A DNA stretch of 64,000 nucleotides from contig NZ_JAMSCK010000001.1 of NCBI RefSeq assembly GCF_023805255.1, forward strand, positions 310,001 to 374,000, written 5' to 3'. The position numbers were made by a program, and so were the translations under genes. Below the pieces are notes generated by a model, which was not told the origin of the DNA, did not search any database, and worked only from the letters and a program-made list of their open reading frames with translations. This DNA comes from Gramella jeungdoensis. Its GTDB lineage: Bacteria > Bacteroidota > Bacteroidia > Flavobacteriales > Flavobacteriaceae. The first letter of the stretch is position 1. Each line of letters starts with the position of its first letter. Positions 1-9,357 of the stretch are shown here, piece by piece.

Positions 1-2
1 GG

Positions 3-161
3 CATAAGAATATTGAGGTCTACGTAGAGAGTTATGTAGCACTTAATGGCCGGAAAAGCCGGCCATATATAGATCCTGAAGTCAATTTGCTTAATTTCGA
101 CGATTCCTTCAGGCACAAAACATTTATTTTACCATTTGATGATGAGATTAAAGGTCTTTAG
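3..161 (+). CDS. HTTM-domain-like protein, C-terminal fragment (5' end outside window)
   Basis: An open frame enters from the left edge and stops with TAG at 159-161, giving 52 residues that begin HKNIEVYVESYVALNGRKSR and end with FILPFDDEIKGL. The ESYVALNGR...YIDPEVNLL pattern resembles the C-terminus of flavobacterial HTTM (vitamin-K-dependent carboxylase-like) membrane proteins, which I recall being found near FecA-like TonB receptors; this is recognition from memory, not a search. Its stop lies inside the next gene, overlapping the receptor start by about 20 bases, so the two are probably translationally coupled and function together in metal or iron uptake. Family assignment is moderate; that it is a real coding end is likely. 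Confidence 0.6.
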   Translation, partial: HKNIEVYVESYVALNGRKSRPYIDPEVNLLNFDDSFRHKTFILPFDDEIKGL

Positions 162-2607
162 TTTTTTATTCTTTATAGGTCTGGTCGCCCAGGCACAGCA
201 ATTTAAATTATCAGGAAAAGTGACTTCGGCAGAGACGGGCGAAGCGGTTCCGGGTGCCGAGGTCTGGAATAAGACCGGCGGAAAGGTGGCCGTGGCTGAT
301 GAAAATGGCTTCTATGAATTAAGAGGCTTACAGGAAGGAACTTATGATATCGCTGTGTTTAGTTATGAATATGAGATCATGGAACAAGAGGTTTCCATTT
401 CTGCAGATGCTGAAGCAGACTTTAGTTTAACCCCTTTGTCTGAAAGCCTTAGTGAAGTTGTATTAACAGCCAGAAGAGAACAATTGTTTGCCTTAAGAAA
501 ACTTAGGAAAGTTGAAGGTACTTCAATCTATGCCGGTAAGAAGAGCGAAGTGGTGCTAATGGACAAGGTGACCGCTAACATGGCCGCAAATAATGCCAGA
601 CAGATCTATAATCAGGTGGTTGGATTGAATATTTATGACAATGGTGATGCCGGACTTCAGTTGAATATTGGAGGGAGAGGACTTGATCCCAATCGTACTC
701 AGAACTTCAACACCCGTCAAAATGGTTATGATATTTCAGCCGATGTGCTTGGATATCCTGAAAGTTATTATACCCCACCACCAGAGGCTCTAAGGGAGAT
801 CCAGGTTGTACGTGGTGCCGCTTCCCTGCAGTACGGAACTCAATTTGGTGGTCTTATCAATTTCAGGTTTAAGGAACCTTCAAAGAAAAAGATAGAATTT
901 TTAACCCGTCAGTCGGTGGGCTCTTATAATATGTTCACGAGTTTCAATAGTCTGAGCGGGACTTTGGGAGATGTAAGTTATTATACCTATTACAATTATA
1001 AGGGAGGGAATGGTTTCCGACCTAATTCCGAATATGATTCTCATAATGCTTTTGGCCATGTTGGCTGGCAGCTTAGTGATAAAACGAAGCTGAGTTTTGA
1101 ATATACATTTCTGGACTATCTGGCTCAACAACCTGGTGGACTTACCGATGCACAGTTTTACAGGGATCCCGATTTTAGCAACAGGGAGAGAAACTGGTTC
1201 GATGTGAACTGGAATCTTTATTCAGCGAAACTGGAGCATAAGTTTTCGGAAAAGACTGATTTCAGTCTGAATGTTTTTGGGCTTGATGCTTCCAGGAAAG
1301 CTGTTGGTTTCAGGGAGAACCGTGTTTCCCAGGCTGATGATCCCACGACTCCCAGGGAATTATTGATAGATAATTTTTCAAACTGGGGCGCCGAGGCAAG
1401 GCTGCTTACCAGATATAAGCTGTTTGGAGAAGAATCGGTCCTGCTGTTAGGAAGTAAATATTATGAAACCGATAATAGCCAGCAACAAGGTCCTGGTAGT
1501 GCTACTTCCGGTCCCGATTTTGAACTGGCTACCTCGCAGTTTCCTAATTATCCACGGCAGTCAGAATTTGAATTCCCTAATCAAAACATAGCGATCTTTG
1601 GGGAAAATATATTCAATATCACCAATAATCTTTCAGTCACCCCTGGCTTCAGATTTGAATACATCAATACCGCTGCGCACGGGAATTATAAGTCTGTTAT
1701 ATTAGACCTTGCCGGCAATGTGCTTCAGAATAAGACAATTGAAGATAACAGGGAATTTGAAAGAAGCTTTGTGCTTCTTGGGTTGGGAAGCAGCTATAAC
1801 CTGAACTCCACCAACGAACTTTACGCAAATTTTTCGCAAAACTACCGTTCGGTTACCTTTAATGATATACGCGTGATCAACCCGGTATTCCAGGTAGATC
1901 CAAATATCAGCGACGAGGAAGGTTTTACTTCAGACCTTGGAATTAGGGGAAGGATAAGTGATGTTTTCTCTTACGACGCAAGTGTGTTTGCCTTAAAATA
2001 TAATGAAAGGATAGGAGAGATCCTTAAACCGGAAGTTCGTGAAAATGCTGAAGGTGAAATGGTAGAGACTGGAAGAATTGTAAGATTCCGCGGGAATATT
2101 GGGGACGCGTTTATTTATGGTCTAGAAACATTCGGGGAAGTGAATCTTAGAAATGCGTTTTTCCAGTGGGCCGATGATTACAGGTTCAGCGCTTTCGTGA
2201 ACGCCGCTTTTACAAAATCTGAATATATATCTTCAGAGGCTACGAATGTAGAGGGTAACGAAGTGGAATTTATCCCTGCAGTAAACCTAAAAACGGGATT
2301 GAATTTTGGTTATAGAAATTTCCTTGCGGGGCTACAGTATACGTACCTGTCTAAACAATATACCGATGCCACCAATGCACCACAGGATGTTAACGATAAC
2401 CAGCGTGGGATAGAGGGAAGTATTCCTGCTTATGGAATAATTGACTTTTCAGCCTCTTATAGCTTTGGTAAATTTAAGCTGGAAGCAGGTATAAATAACC
2501 TTCTGAATAATACATATTTTACCAGGAGGGCAACGGGATATCCCGGCCCCGGCATAATTCCTGCCCAGCCTTTAACCTGGTATACCACGCTTCAGTTTAA
2601 GCTGTAG
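139..2607 (+). CDS. TonB-dependent outer-membrane receptor, FecA-like
   Basis: An outer-membrane active transporter that imports a chelated metal or other ligand using TonB energy. About 822 residues: a signal peptide ending AQAQQ, a carboxypeptidase-regulatory-like beta-sandwich at roughly residues 23-105, a plug domain at about 125-240 (GGRGLDPNRTQ, then EIQVVRGAASLQYGTQFGG), and a 22-strand-type barrel ending in the alternating terminal strand TLQFKL. A TTG at 136 is also in frame, but ATG codons at 139 and 142 are more plausible starts. The gene overlaps the upstream HTTM-like fragment. Overall similarity suggests the Fe(III)-dicitrate receptor class, but ligand is not readable from sequence. 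It converges with the next minus-strand gene, their 3' ends overlapping by 11 bases. Confidence 0.9.
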   Translation: MMRLKVFSFLFFIGLVAQAQQFKLSGKVTSAETGEAVPGAEVWNKTGGKVAVADENGFYELRGLQEGTYDIAVFSYEYEIMEQEVSISADAEADFSLTPLSESLSEVVLTARREQLFALRKLRKVEGTSIYAGKKSEVVLMDKVTANMAANNARQIYNQVVGLNIYDNGDAGLQLNIGGRGLDPNRTQNFNTRQNGYDISADVLGYPESYYTPPPEALREIQVVRGAASLQYGTQFGGLINFRFKEPSKKKIEFLTRQSVGSYNMFTSFNSLSGTLGDVSYYTYYNYKGGNGFRPNSEYDSHNAFGHVGWQLSDKTKLSFEYTFLDYLAQQPGGLTDAQFYRDPDFSNRERNWFDVNWNLYSAKLEHKFSEKTDFSLNVFGLDASRKAVGFRENRVSQADDPTTPRELLIDNFSNWGAEARLLTRYKLFGEESVLLLGSKYYETDNSQQQGPGSATSGPDFELATSQFPNYPRQSEFEFPNQNIAIFGENIFNITNNLSVTPGFRFEYINTAAHGNYKSVILDLAGNVLQNKTIEDNREFERSFVLLGLGSSYNLNSTNELYANFSQNYRSVTFNDIRVINPVFQVDPNISDEEGFTSDLGIRGRISDVFSYDASVFALKYNERIGEILKPEVRENAEGEMVETGRIVRFRGNIGDAFIYGLETFGEVNLRNAFFQWADDYRFSAFVNAAFTKSEYISSEATNVEGNEVEFIPAVNLKTGLNFGYRNFLAGLQYTYLSKQYTDATNAPQDVNDNQRGIEGSIPAYGIIDFSASYSFGKFKLEAGINNLLNNTYFTRRATGYPGPGIIPAQPLTWYTTLQFKL

Positions 2608-2839
2608 CCTGGGGTGCCCAGTGATTGCAAAGCATTCCCGGTGCCGCCTTTTGTGGGTTGGCACAGGTAGGATTCTGATAACGTGCACAATTCAGGCAGT
2701 TAGGCTCATCCTTCAGGCTGGCTTTCATTTTAAAACTGTCACAGGTATGCTGAACGCTTACTGCTGTTTCGTGCTTAAGGCAGTAATCATTTCTGAACTT
2801 TTCACAGTTCATACAGCTGTTTCCTAATCTTATACTCAT
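2597..2839 (-). CDS. Small cysteine-rich protein with duplicated CxxC motif
   Basis: An 80-residue cytoplasmic-looking protein starting MSIRLGNSCMNC. It contains two similar halves, each with a C-x2-C then later single cysteines: SCMNCEKFRNDYC...TC and NCLNCARYQNPTC...LC, eight cysteines in all, arranged like a pair of zinc or iron-sulfur knuckles. The frame stays open a further 40 codons upstream, but that stretch is low in cysteine and looks like AT-rich noise, so I chose the internal ATG. I do not recognise a named family. It ends inside the TonB receptor stop region, tail to tail. Function unknown; metal binding is inference from the cysteines. Confidence 0.65.
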   Translation of the reverse strand: MSIRLGNSCMNCEKFRNDYCLKHETAVSVQHTCDSFKMKASLKDEPNCLNCARYQNPTCANPQKAAPGMLCNHWAPQATA

Positions 2840-2982
2840 GATTGCGGTGATTTTTAAATAATTAAAGTACGCCAGGAAATGATAAGAAACAATATAAATT
2901 ACTGATTTACAGTTATAGTGGGCTGTTTGAGTGCTTTGAATTTTTGGAGCCAGTGCCATATTTTTTAGTTAAAAATACTTAA

Positions 2983-4521
<1,539 letters not shown>

Positions 4522-4541
4522 AATCAGTAAAGAATATAGAT

Positions 4542-4572
4542 AAAAAAGTCCCGCAGCATGCGGGACTTTTTT
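4542..4572. terminator. Bidirectional rho-independent terminator
   Basis: Inverted repeat GTCCCGCA / TGCGGGAC with a three-base loop, flanked by six A on the left and six T on the right. It separates the convergent guaB and OmpH genes and can serve both. Confidence 0.9.
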
Positions 4573-4593
4573 GGTTTATATCAACTTTCTTTT

Positions 4594-5136
4594 CTAGTTT
4601 TCTACAGTATTTTCTGGTTCTGGTTGTGGATCCTGTGGTTCAATTCCCAGTTTGTCCATTACCTTTAAGGTAATATCATCCTCAACTCTTGAAAAAGCAA
4701 GTCCGCTTGCTCCGGAATGAAAGATCTGGGTGAAACCTTCTTCGGCGATCACTTCTTTCATTGCTTTATCTATCTTTTCATACAAAGGCCCGGTAAGTTC
4801 ATTTCTTTTCATTTGCATCATTACGGAAGCCTTTTGGCGGAATCCTTTGATGTTGTTTTCAAGTTCGATGATCTTGCTTTCCTTTTCCTTTTTTTCTTCT
4901 TCGGTAAGATCGGCACTGGTATCCTGATAGTCTTTTACCAGGGCTTCATATTCCTTGATGTTGGTCTGAAGTTCGCCCTGAAGTTCCTTATTGTAGGCAT
5001 CCAGCCCTGCATTCACTTCAGTATTCTCAGGCATTTGTGAAAGTATGTACTCGGCATCTATAGTTCCGATCTTAGACTGTGCATTTGCAGAAAACGCGAT
5101 GAATAATAATAGAATTCCTAAACTTAATTGTTTCAT
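4594..5136 (-). CDS. OmpH/Skp family periplasmic chaperone
   Basis: A periplasmic holdase-type chaperone expected to escort unfolded outer-membrane proteins. 180 residues: signal peptide ending FSANAQ, then SKIGTIDAEYILSQMPE, typical for the family, and a long charged coiled-coil centre (about residues 50-120, rich in E, K and Q). The C-terminus is a proline/acid-rich tail QDPQPEPENTVEN. A single gene; its promoter is probably the minus-strand TATATTTG at 5154-5161. Flavobacteria usually carry several OmpH paralogues, so this may not be the one next to bamA. Confidence 0.88.
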   Translation of the reverse strand: MKQLSLGILLLFIAFSANAQSKIGTIDAEYILSQMPENTEVNAGLDAYNKELQGELQTNIKEYEALVKDYQDTSADLTEEEKKEKESKIIELENNIKGFRQKASVMMQMKRNELTGPLYEKIDKAMKEVIAEEGFTQIFHSGASGLAFSRVEDDITLKVMDKLGIEPQDPQPEPENTVEN

Positions 5137-5153
5137 TTTGAAATATTTTTTCG

Positions 5154-5161
5154 CAAATATA
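5154..5161 (-). promoter_or_regulatory. Promoter -7 box of the OmpH/Skp gene
   Basis: On the minus strand the sequence reads TATATTTG, a full TAnnTTTG match, 18 bases ahead of the start codon. No -33 TTG at the expected distance. Confidence 0.5.
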
Positions 5162-5207
5162 ACAGCCTGAAGCTTATATAGCCATTTTAATTTGGAAAAA
5201 TGAAAAC

Positions 5208-5660
5208 TTAGTCGTCCAGTACACTTTTTCCGTCTTCTGCGAAGGCCTTAAAATCTTCCATATATTTTTTCGATTGTTTTTTGAAAGCACCGGGCATAAG
5301 AAATCCTATGACCTTCAAAAATCCTTTAAAACGAAATTCATTCTCCGAGATCCATTGGGTATGATCTTCCGGTGTTTCCAGGAATCTATTCCTCTGAAAA
5401 TTGTAAACTCCCTTCGCCTCATAGGTAGAAGCAAATTCAAGTGGTAGATTGTTCTTAAGTATGGTTTCGGTCATCTCGATCTCCCGTTTTCCCATTTTAT
5501 ATTTCAGAAGATTCTGGGAACCATTAGCTCCAGGTTCACCATTTATTGGCTTCATAAAGATGAAACCTTCCTGCCAGTGCTTCATATTATCAGGATTGGA
5601 GAACTTTTCTACTACCTCATTTCGGGGCAATGCAATGGTGATTTCCTGTTGATATTTCAT
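5208..5660 (-). CDS. SRPBCC (START-like) family protein
   Basis: 150 residues with the helix-grip pattern of the polyketide cyclase/SRPBCC superfamily: a first strand KYQQEITIALPRNEVVEKF, the segment NPDNMKHWQEGF, and a long C-terminal helix PGAFKKQSKKYMEDFKAFAE. Such proteins bind small hydrophobic ligands in a cavity; no catalytic residues or ligand can be named here. No signal peptide, so cytoplasmic. It is monocistronic, transcribed toward the OmpH gene with a 71-base gap and divergent from the next genes. Confidence 0.75.
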   Translation of the reverse strand: MKYQQEITIALPRNEVVEKFSNPDNMKHWQEGFIFMKPINGEPGANGSQNLLKYKMGKREIEMTETILKNNLPLEFASTYEAKGVYNFQRNRFLETPEDHTQWISENEFRFKGFLKVIGFLMPGAFKKQSKKYMEDFKAFAEDGKSVLDD

Positions 5661-5753
5661 AATGAGTTGATTTGTCGTGTTTTAAAGATACAGAGGAATT
5701 AAATATTCCGGAAATTTATAATTTAAATCTGTTGTTTTCGTTATGCCTTTAGC

Positions 5754-5783
5754 TTGCAGAACCTTAACTAATTCTTATTTTTG
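5754..5783 (+). promoter_or_regulatory. Promoter of the SurA-like two-gene operon
   Basis: TTG at 5754-5756, a 19-base spacer, and TATTTTTG at 5776-5783, an ideal flavobacterial -33/-7 pair. Transcription should begin near 5790, leaving a leader of about 45 bases before the GTG start. Confidence 0.75.
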
Positions 5784-5835
5784 CGCGGATGAAGGCTTTT
5801 GACTTGATCAGGACCTCTTCTGGCATTCAAATTGT

Positions 5836-6717
5836 GTGGTGCTAAAAAAATTGATTTTGAAGCAAAATTTTAGTGGATTCATTTTTGGTCTAATCTCCCT
5901 GATTTTGGTTAGTTGTGATTATTTTCAGCAAACCGATGATCGAAAGGTAGTGGTTAGAGTGAACGACTCTTATTTATATGAGAATGACATCAGATCGCTT
6001 ATAAATGAAAATACTTCGGCGGAAGATAGTGCACTTATAGTTTCAAATTATATCACTCGCTGGGCAACACAGCAATTGCTGATAGACAGGGCTGAACTAA
6101 ATTTGCCCGAGTCACAGCAACGAGAGTTCAATGATCTGGTGAACAATTACAGGAACGAGCTTTATACCAATGCTTATACCGAGGCAGTGGTGTCAAGAGA
6201 TCTTGATACTTCTCTGAATAAGGAAGAGATATCGAACTATTATGAACAGAATAAAGAGAATTTTATACTCAATGAAGACCTGGTAAAACTGAGGTATATA
6301 AATTTGAGTAAGAATAGTAATAATCTTGAAGAAATAAAACGAAAGTTTATAAGGTTCAATGAAGAAGATAAGAACGACCTTACAGACATTGCCTTGCAAT
6401 TCAAGAATTATTCGATGAACGATTCTGTTTGGGTAAAAACCAAGTCTGTTTATAATAAGATCGCTCCATTATCAGTAGAAGACAGATCCAGTCTGCTTAA
6501 GAAATCTAATTTTATGGAATTGCAGGATTCGCTAAATGTGTATCTTGTATACGTAAATGATGTCTTGACCAGAAATGATCGGGCTCCTCTGGAATATGCT
6601 TCTGCAACCATACGGGAAATATTACTAAATAAACGTAAACAGGCGTTAATAAAGGAATTAGAAAAAGAGATTACTAAAGATGCAATTAAAAATAATGAAT
6701 TTGAAATTTTCAATTAA
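5836..6717 (+). CDS. SurA/PpiC-like periplasmic folding lipoprotein (degenerate parvulin)
   Basis: 293 residues with a lipoprotein signal ending LVSC at about residue 26, then an acid-rich mature protein. The segment VNDSYLYENDIRSLI followed by a helical region and EISNYYEQNKENFILNEDLVKLRYINL resembles the N-terminal chaperone module and start of a parvulin domain in SurA-type prolyl isomerases, but the recognisable parvulin active-site motif is missing. It probably acts as a chaperone rather than an isomerase. The start is GTG (two in tandem at 5836 and 5839); no ATG is available in frame. The next gene begins inside its 3' end, so the pair is an operon for outer-membrane protein folding. 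Confidence 0.75.
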   Translation: MVLKKLILKQNFSGFIFGLISLILVSCDYFQQTDDRKVVVRVNDSYLYENDIRSLINENTSAEDSALIVSNYITRWATQQLLIDRAELNLPESQQREFNDLVNNYRNELYTNAYTEAVVSRDLDTSLNKEEISNYYEQNKENFILNEDLVKLRYINLSKNSNNLEEIKRKFIRFNEEDKNDLTDIALQFKNYSMNDSVWVKTKSVYNKIAPLSVEDRSSLLKKSNFMELQDSLNVYLVYVNDVLTRNDRAPLEYASATIREILLNKRKQALIKELEKEITKDAIKNNEFEIFN

Positions 6718-8128
6718 ACCGGTTCTCGCAGGCCTTTTAATGATACTTCCTGTTTTTATACAGGCTCAGGAGGTGATAGTTACAGATAGTACTTCCATAC
6801 AGCCTGATGCTGAAGTGAAGAAAGCCGAAGAAAATAAACAAGGCAGCCAGCGCAGAAAGGTTGATGGAATTGCTGCAGTGGTAGGAGATTATATCATACT
6901 TGAAAGCGATATAGATCTTATGTATAAGGATATGCAGAGCCAGGGTATTTCTACTGCTGAGGTGACCGACTGTAATCTGGCGGGATCCCTTATGGAAAAT
7001 AAACTATATGCTCACCACGCAATACAGGATAGTATAATAATTCCCGATTCGCAGATCAACGGTATGATAGATCAGCAGTTACAGGGATTTGTTCAGCAGG
7101 CGGGTTCTATGGATAAGATTCTTGAATTCTATAATAAGGAAACTGAAGCTGAGCTTAGAGAAGAGCTATTCAGGATCAATAAGCAAAGACAGCTTGCCCA
7201 GCAGATGCAGCAAAAGATCATTGAAGATATTGAAGTAACACCCGAGGAGGTTAGACAGTATTTTGATGAAATGGAGGAGAAGCCAATGTTTGGGACCGAG
7301 GTGGAACTTTCTCAGATAGTGATTGAGCCTGAAATTCCTGAATCTGAAAGACAAAAAGTAATTGATCGTTTGAATGAATTCAAAGCTGATATAGAAGATA
7401 ACGGAGCAAGTTTCTCAACAAAAGCGGTGCTTTATTCCCAGGATCCAGGTACTGCCTCTGATGGAGGAAGAATTACTCTTACCAGGAAAGATCCTTTTGT
7501 AAAGGAATTCAAGGATGTGGCTTTCAGTCTTCAGGAAGGTGAAATAAGCGATCCTTTTGAAACTGAATTTGGTTATCATATCATTCAGATAGATAAAATA
7601 AGGGGGCAAACCGTTGAGCTTAGGCATTTATTGCTTATCCCCGATGTAACAAATGCATCTGTGGAAGCAGCACGTGCCGAAATCGATACTATCAGAAGCA
7701 AAGTGGTTTCAGGAGAACTCGATTTTGCAGCTGCGGCAAGAGAGGCTTCCGATGAAGAAGAGACGAAAAATGAAGGAGGTAAACTTATTAATCCCCGTAC
7801 CGGAGATACCAGGTTTGAACTTACCAAGATAGATCCTCAACTTTTTAAACAGGTGGAAGGTCTAGAAGAAGGTGAGGTTTCGCTGGTGCTTACCCAGCAG
7901 GACAGAACGGGAAGACCTCAGTTCAAAATAATTAAGGTAACCAAAAAGATTCCTGAGCATAAGGCAGATTATGCCACAGATTATCTTAAGATCAAGGAAC
8001 TTGCTTTGAGAGATAAACAGCTGGATGCGATCGCCGAATGGCAAAAAGAGAAAATTTCTGATACCTATATCAAGGTGAATGGTAAATATCGGGATTGCGA
8101 TTACACCAGTGATTGGGTGAAAAACTAA
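6695..8128 (+). CDS. SurA-like peptidyl-prolyl cis-trans isomerase, two parvulin domains
   Basis: A periplasmic chaperone/isomerase for outer-membrane protein biogenesis. 477 residues: signal peptide ending FIQAQ, N-terminal module with DGIAAVVGDYIILESDI (a SurA hallmark), helical arm to about residue 195, then two parvulin-type domains at roughly 200-305 (SDGGRITLTRKDPFVKEF, FGYHIIQID) and 313-425 (RHLLLIPD, ELDFAAAARE, EGGKL). ATG at 6695 lies 23 bases before the upstream stop and immediately precedes a good signal peptide, so I prefer it over an in-frame TTG at 6680. A MoxR gene follows after 6 bases. Confidence 0.88.
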   Translation: MNLKFSIKPVLAGLLMILPVFIQAQEVIVTDSTSIQPDAEVKKAEENKQGSQRRKVDGIAAVVGDYIILESDIDLMYKDMQSQGISTAEVTDCNLAGSLMENKLYAHHAIQDSIIIPDSQINGMIDQQLQGFVQQAGSMDKILEFYNKETEAELREELFRINKQRQLAQQMQQKIIEDIEVTPEEVRQYFDEMEEKPMFGTEVELSQIVIEPEIPESERQKVIDRLNEFKADIEDNGASFSTKAVLYSQDPGTASDGGRITLTRKDPFVKEFKDVAFSLQEGEISDPFETEFGYHIIQIDKIRGQTVELRHLLLIPDVTNASVEAARAEIDTIRSKVVSGELDFAAAAREASDEEETKNEGGKLINPRTGDTRFELTKIDPQLFKQVEGLEEGEVSLVLTQQDRTGRPQFKIIKVTKKIPEHKADYATDYLKIKELALRDKQLDAIAEWQKEKISDTYIKVNGKYRDCDYTSDWVKN

Positions 8129-8134
8129 GAATAT

Positions 8135-9085
8135 ATGTCAGACGTGGCCCTTGTAGAAAAGCTGGTTGATAAGCATCGTGACCTTAAAAATGAGATCGCC
8201 AAGGTGATCGTTGGTCAGGATGAGGTGGTCAACCAGATCCTGCTTTCCATATTTTCGGGTGGCCACTCGTTGCTTATAGGTGTGCCGGGCCTTGCGAAGA
8301 CCTTGATGGTGAATACCATTGCCCAGGCGCTTGGTTTGAACTTTAAGAGGATACAGTTTACTCCAGATCTTATGCCCAGCGATATTCTGGGCGCTGAAAT
8401 ACTAGACGAGAACCGTAAGTTCAAATTCATTAAGGGTCCGATTTTTACAAATATCCTTCTGGCTGATGAGATCAACCGTACTCCTCCTAAAACACAGGCA
8501 GCGCTCCTTGAAGCTATGCAGGAAAGGGCGGTTACGGTGGCTGGACATCACTACAAGCTTGATCTTCCCTATTTTGTACTTGCTACTCAGAACCCTATAG
8601 AGCAGGAGGGAACCTATCCTTTGCCGGAAGCTCAGCTGGACAGGTTTATGTTCGCTATAAATCTTGATTATCCTAGCTTTGAAGAGGAGGTTGACGTTGT
8701 TAAAACAACAACTTCTGATGATTTTCAGCAGGTAGATGCATTATTCAATGCTGAGGAAATTTCAGAGATCCAGCATGTTATAAGAAGGATTCCTGTTCCC
8801 GAAAACGTCATTGAATATGCAGTAAGGCTTGTTGGTAAGACAAGGCCAACCAATAACGCGCCAGAACTGGTAAGAAACTATGTTGATTGGGGTGCGGGCC
8901 CCAGAGCCTCTCAAAACCTGATCATGGCAGCAAAGACCAATGCGGCTGTGAACGGAAAGTTCTCACCCGATATTGAGGATGTACAGGCCGTGTCATTTGG
9001 AATCTTGAGGCACCGTATAATTAAAAACTACAAAGCAGAAGCAGAAGGTATTACCGAAGAAGAAATTATTCGAAAACTCTTCTAA
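8135..9085 (+). CDS. MoxR family AAA+ ATPase
   Basis: 316 residues. Walker A is GVPGLAKT at about residue 47, Walker B LLADEINR near residue 108, sensor 1 ATQNP near 145, and the C-terminal lid carries GAGPRASQ. MoxR ATPases are chaperone-like and usually work with VWA/DUF58 proteins encoded next to them. Here only the SurA-like pair lies upstream (6-base gap) and a 272-base spacer then aconitase lie downstream, so the partner is elsewhere. The neighbourhood suggests, without proof, a link to envelope protein maturation. Confidence 0.92.
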   Translation: MSDVALVEKLVDKHRDLKNEIAKVIVGQDEVVNQILLSIFSGGHSLLIGVPGLAKTLMVNTIAQALGLNFKRIQFTPDLMPSDILGAEILDENRKFKFIKGPIFTNILLADEINRTPPKTQAALLEAMQERAVTVAGHHYKLDLPYFVLATQNPIEQEGTYPLPEAQLDRFMFAINLDYPSFEEEVDVVKTTTSDDFQQVDALFNAEEISEIQHVIRRIPVPENVIEYAVRLVGKTRPTNNAPELVRNYVDWGAGPRASQNLIMAAKTNAAVNGKFSPDIEDVQAVSFGILRHRIIKNYKAEAEGITEEEIIRKLF

Positions 9086-9357
9086 AAATCATAATTTTTA
9101 AAGGTTTATTTAGCTGATTTTGGCGTTTTTGGCTAATTCATACTTGGTCTAAACAATCAAATTTTCAAAAAACCTCAATGTTATTGATAAATTCTCATTT
9201 TATCATTCGAATATTGTGTTTTATTGAAAAATTGAAGCCTTAAATTATAATTTCAGAAATTATTTATACTATTTTCTTAGTATCGTTTCTAATTTTCAAA
9301 ATCGCTCCAAAATCCCTATTTTTGCAAGACTTTTTTAGAACATAAATTAAACAGAGT
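9086..9357. other. AT-rich intergenic region before aconitase
   Basis: 272 bases without a credible reading frame on either strand. The only signal I recognise is a -7 box near the right end. No hairpin with a T tract is evident after the MoxR gene, so read-through into the aconitase region cannot be excluded. Confidence 0.6.
9317..9324 (+). promoter_or_regulatory. Promoter -7 box of aconitase
   Basis: TATTTTTG matches TAnnTTTG and sits 34 bases before the ATG. A TTC rather than TTG occurs at the -33 position. Confidence 0.55.

Noticed and set aside
5789-5845. ATG-led 18-codon frame before the SurA-like lipoprotein gene
   Set aside because: Its ATG coincides with the predicted transcript start, leaving no leader, and it has no recognisable product or attenuator structure.
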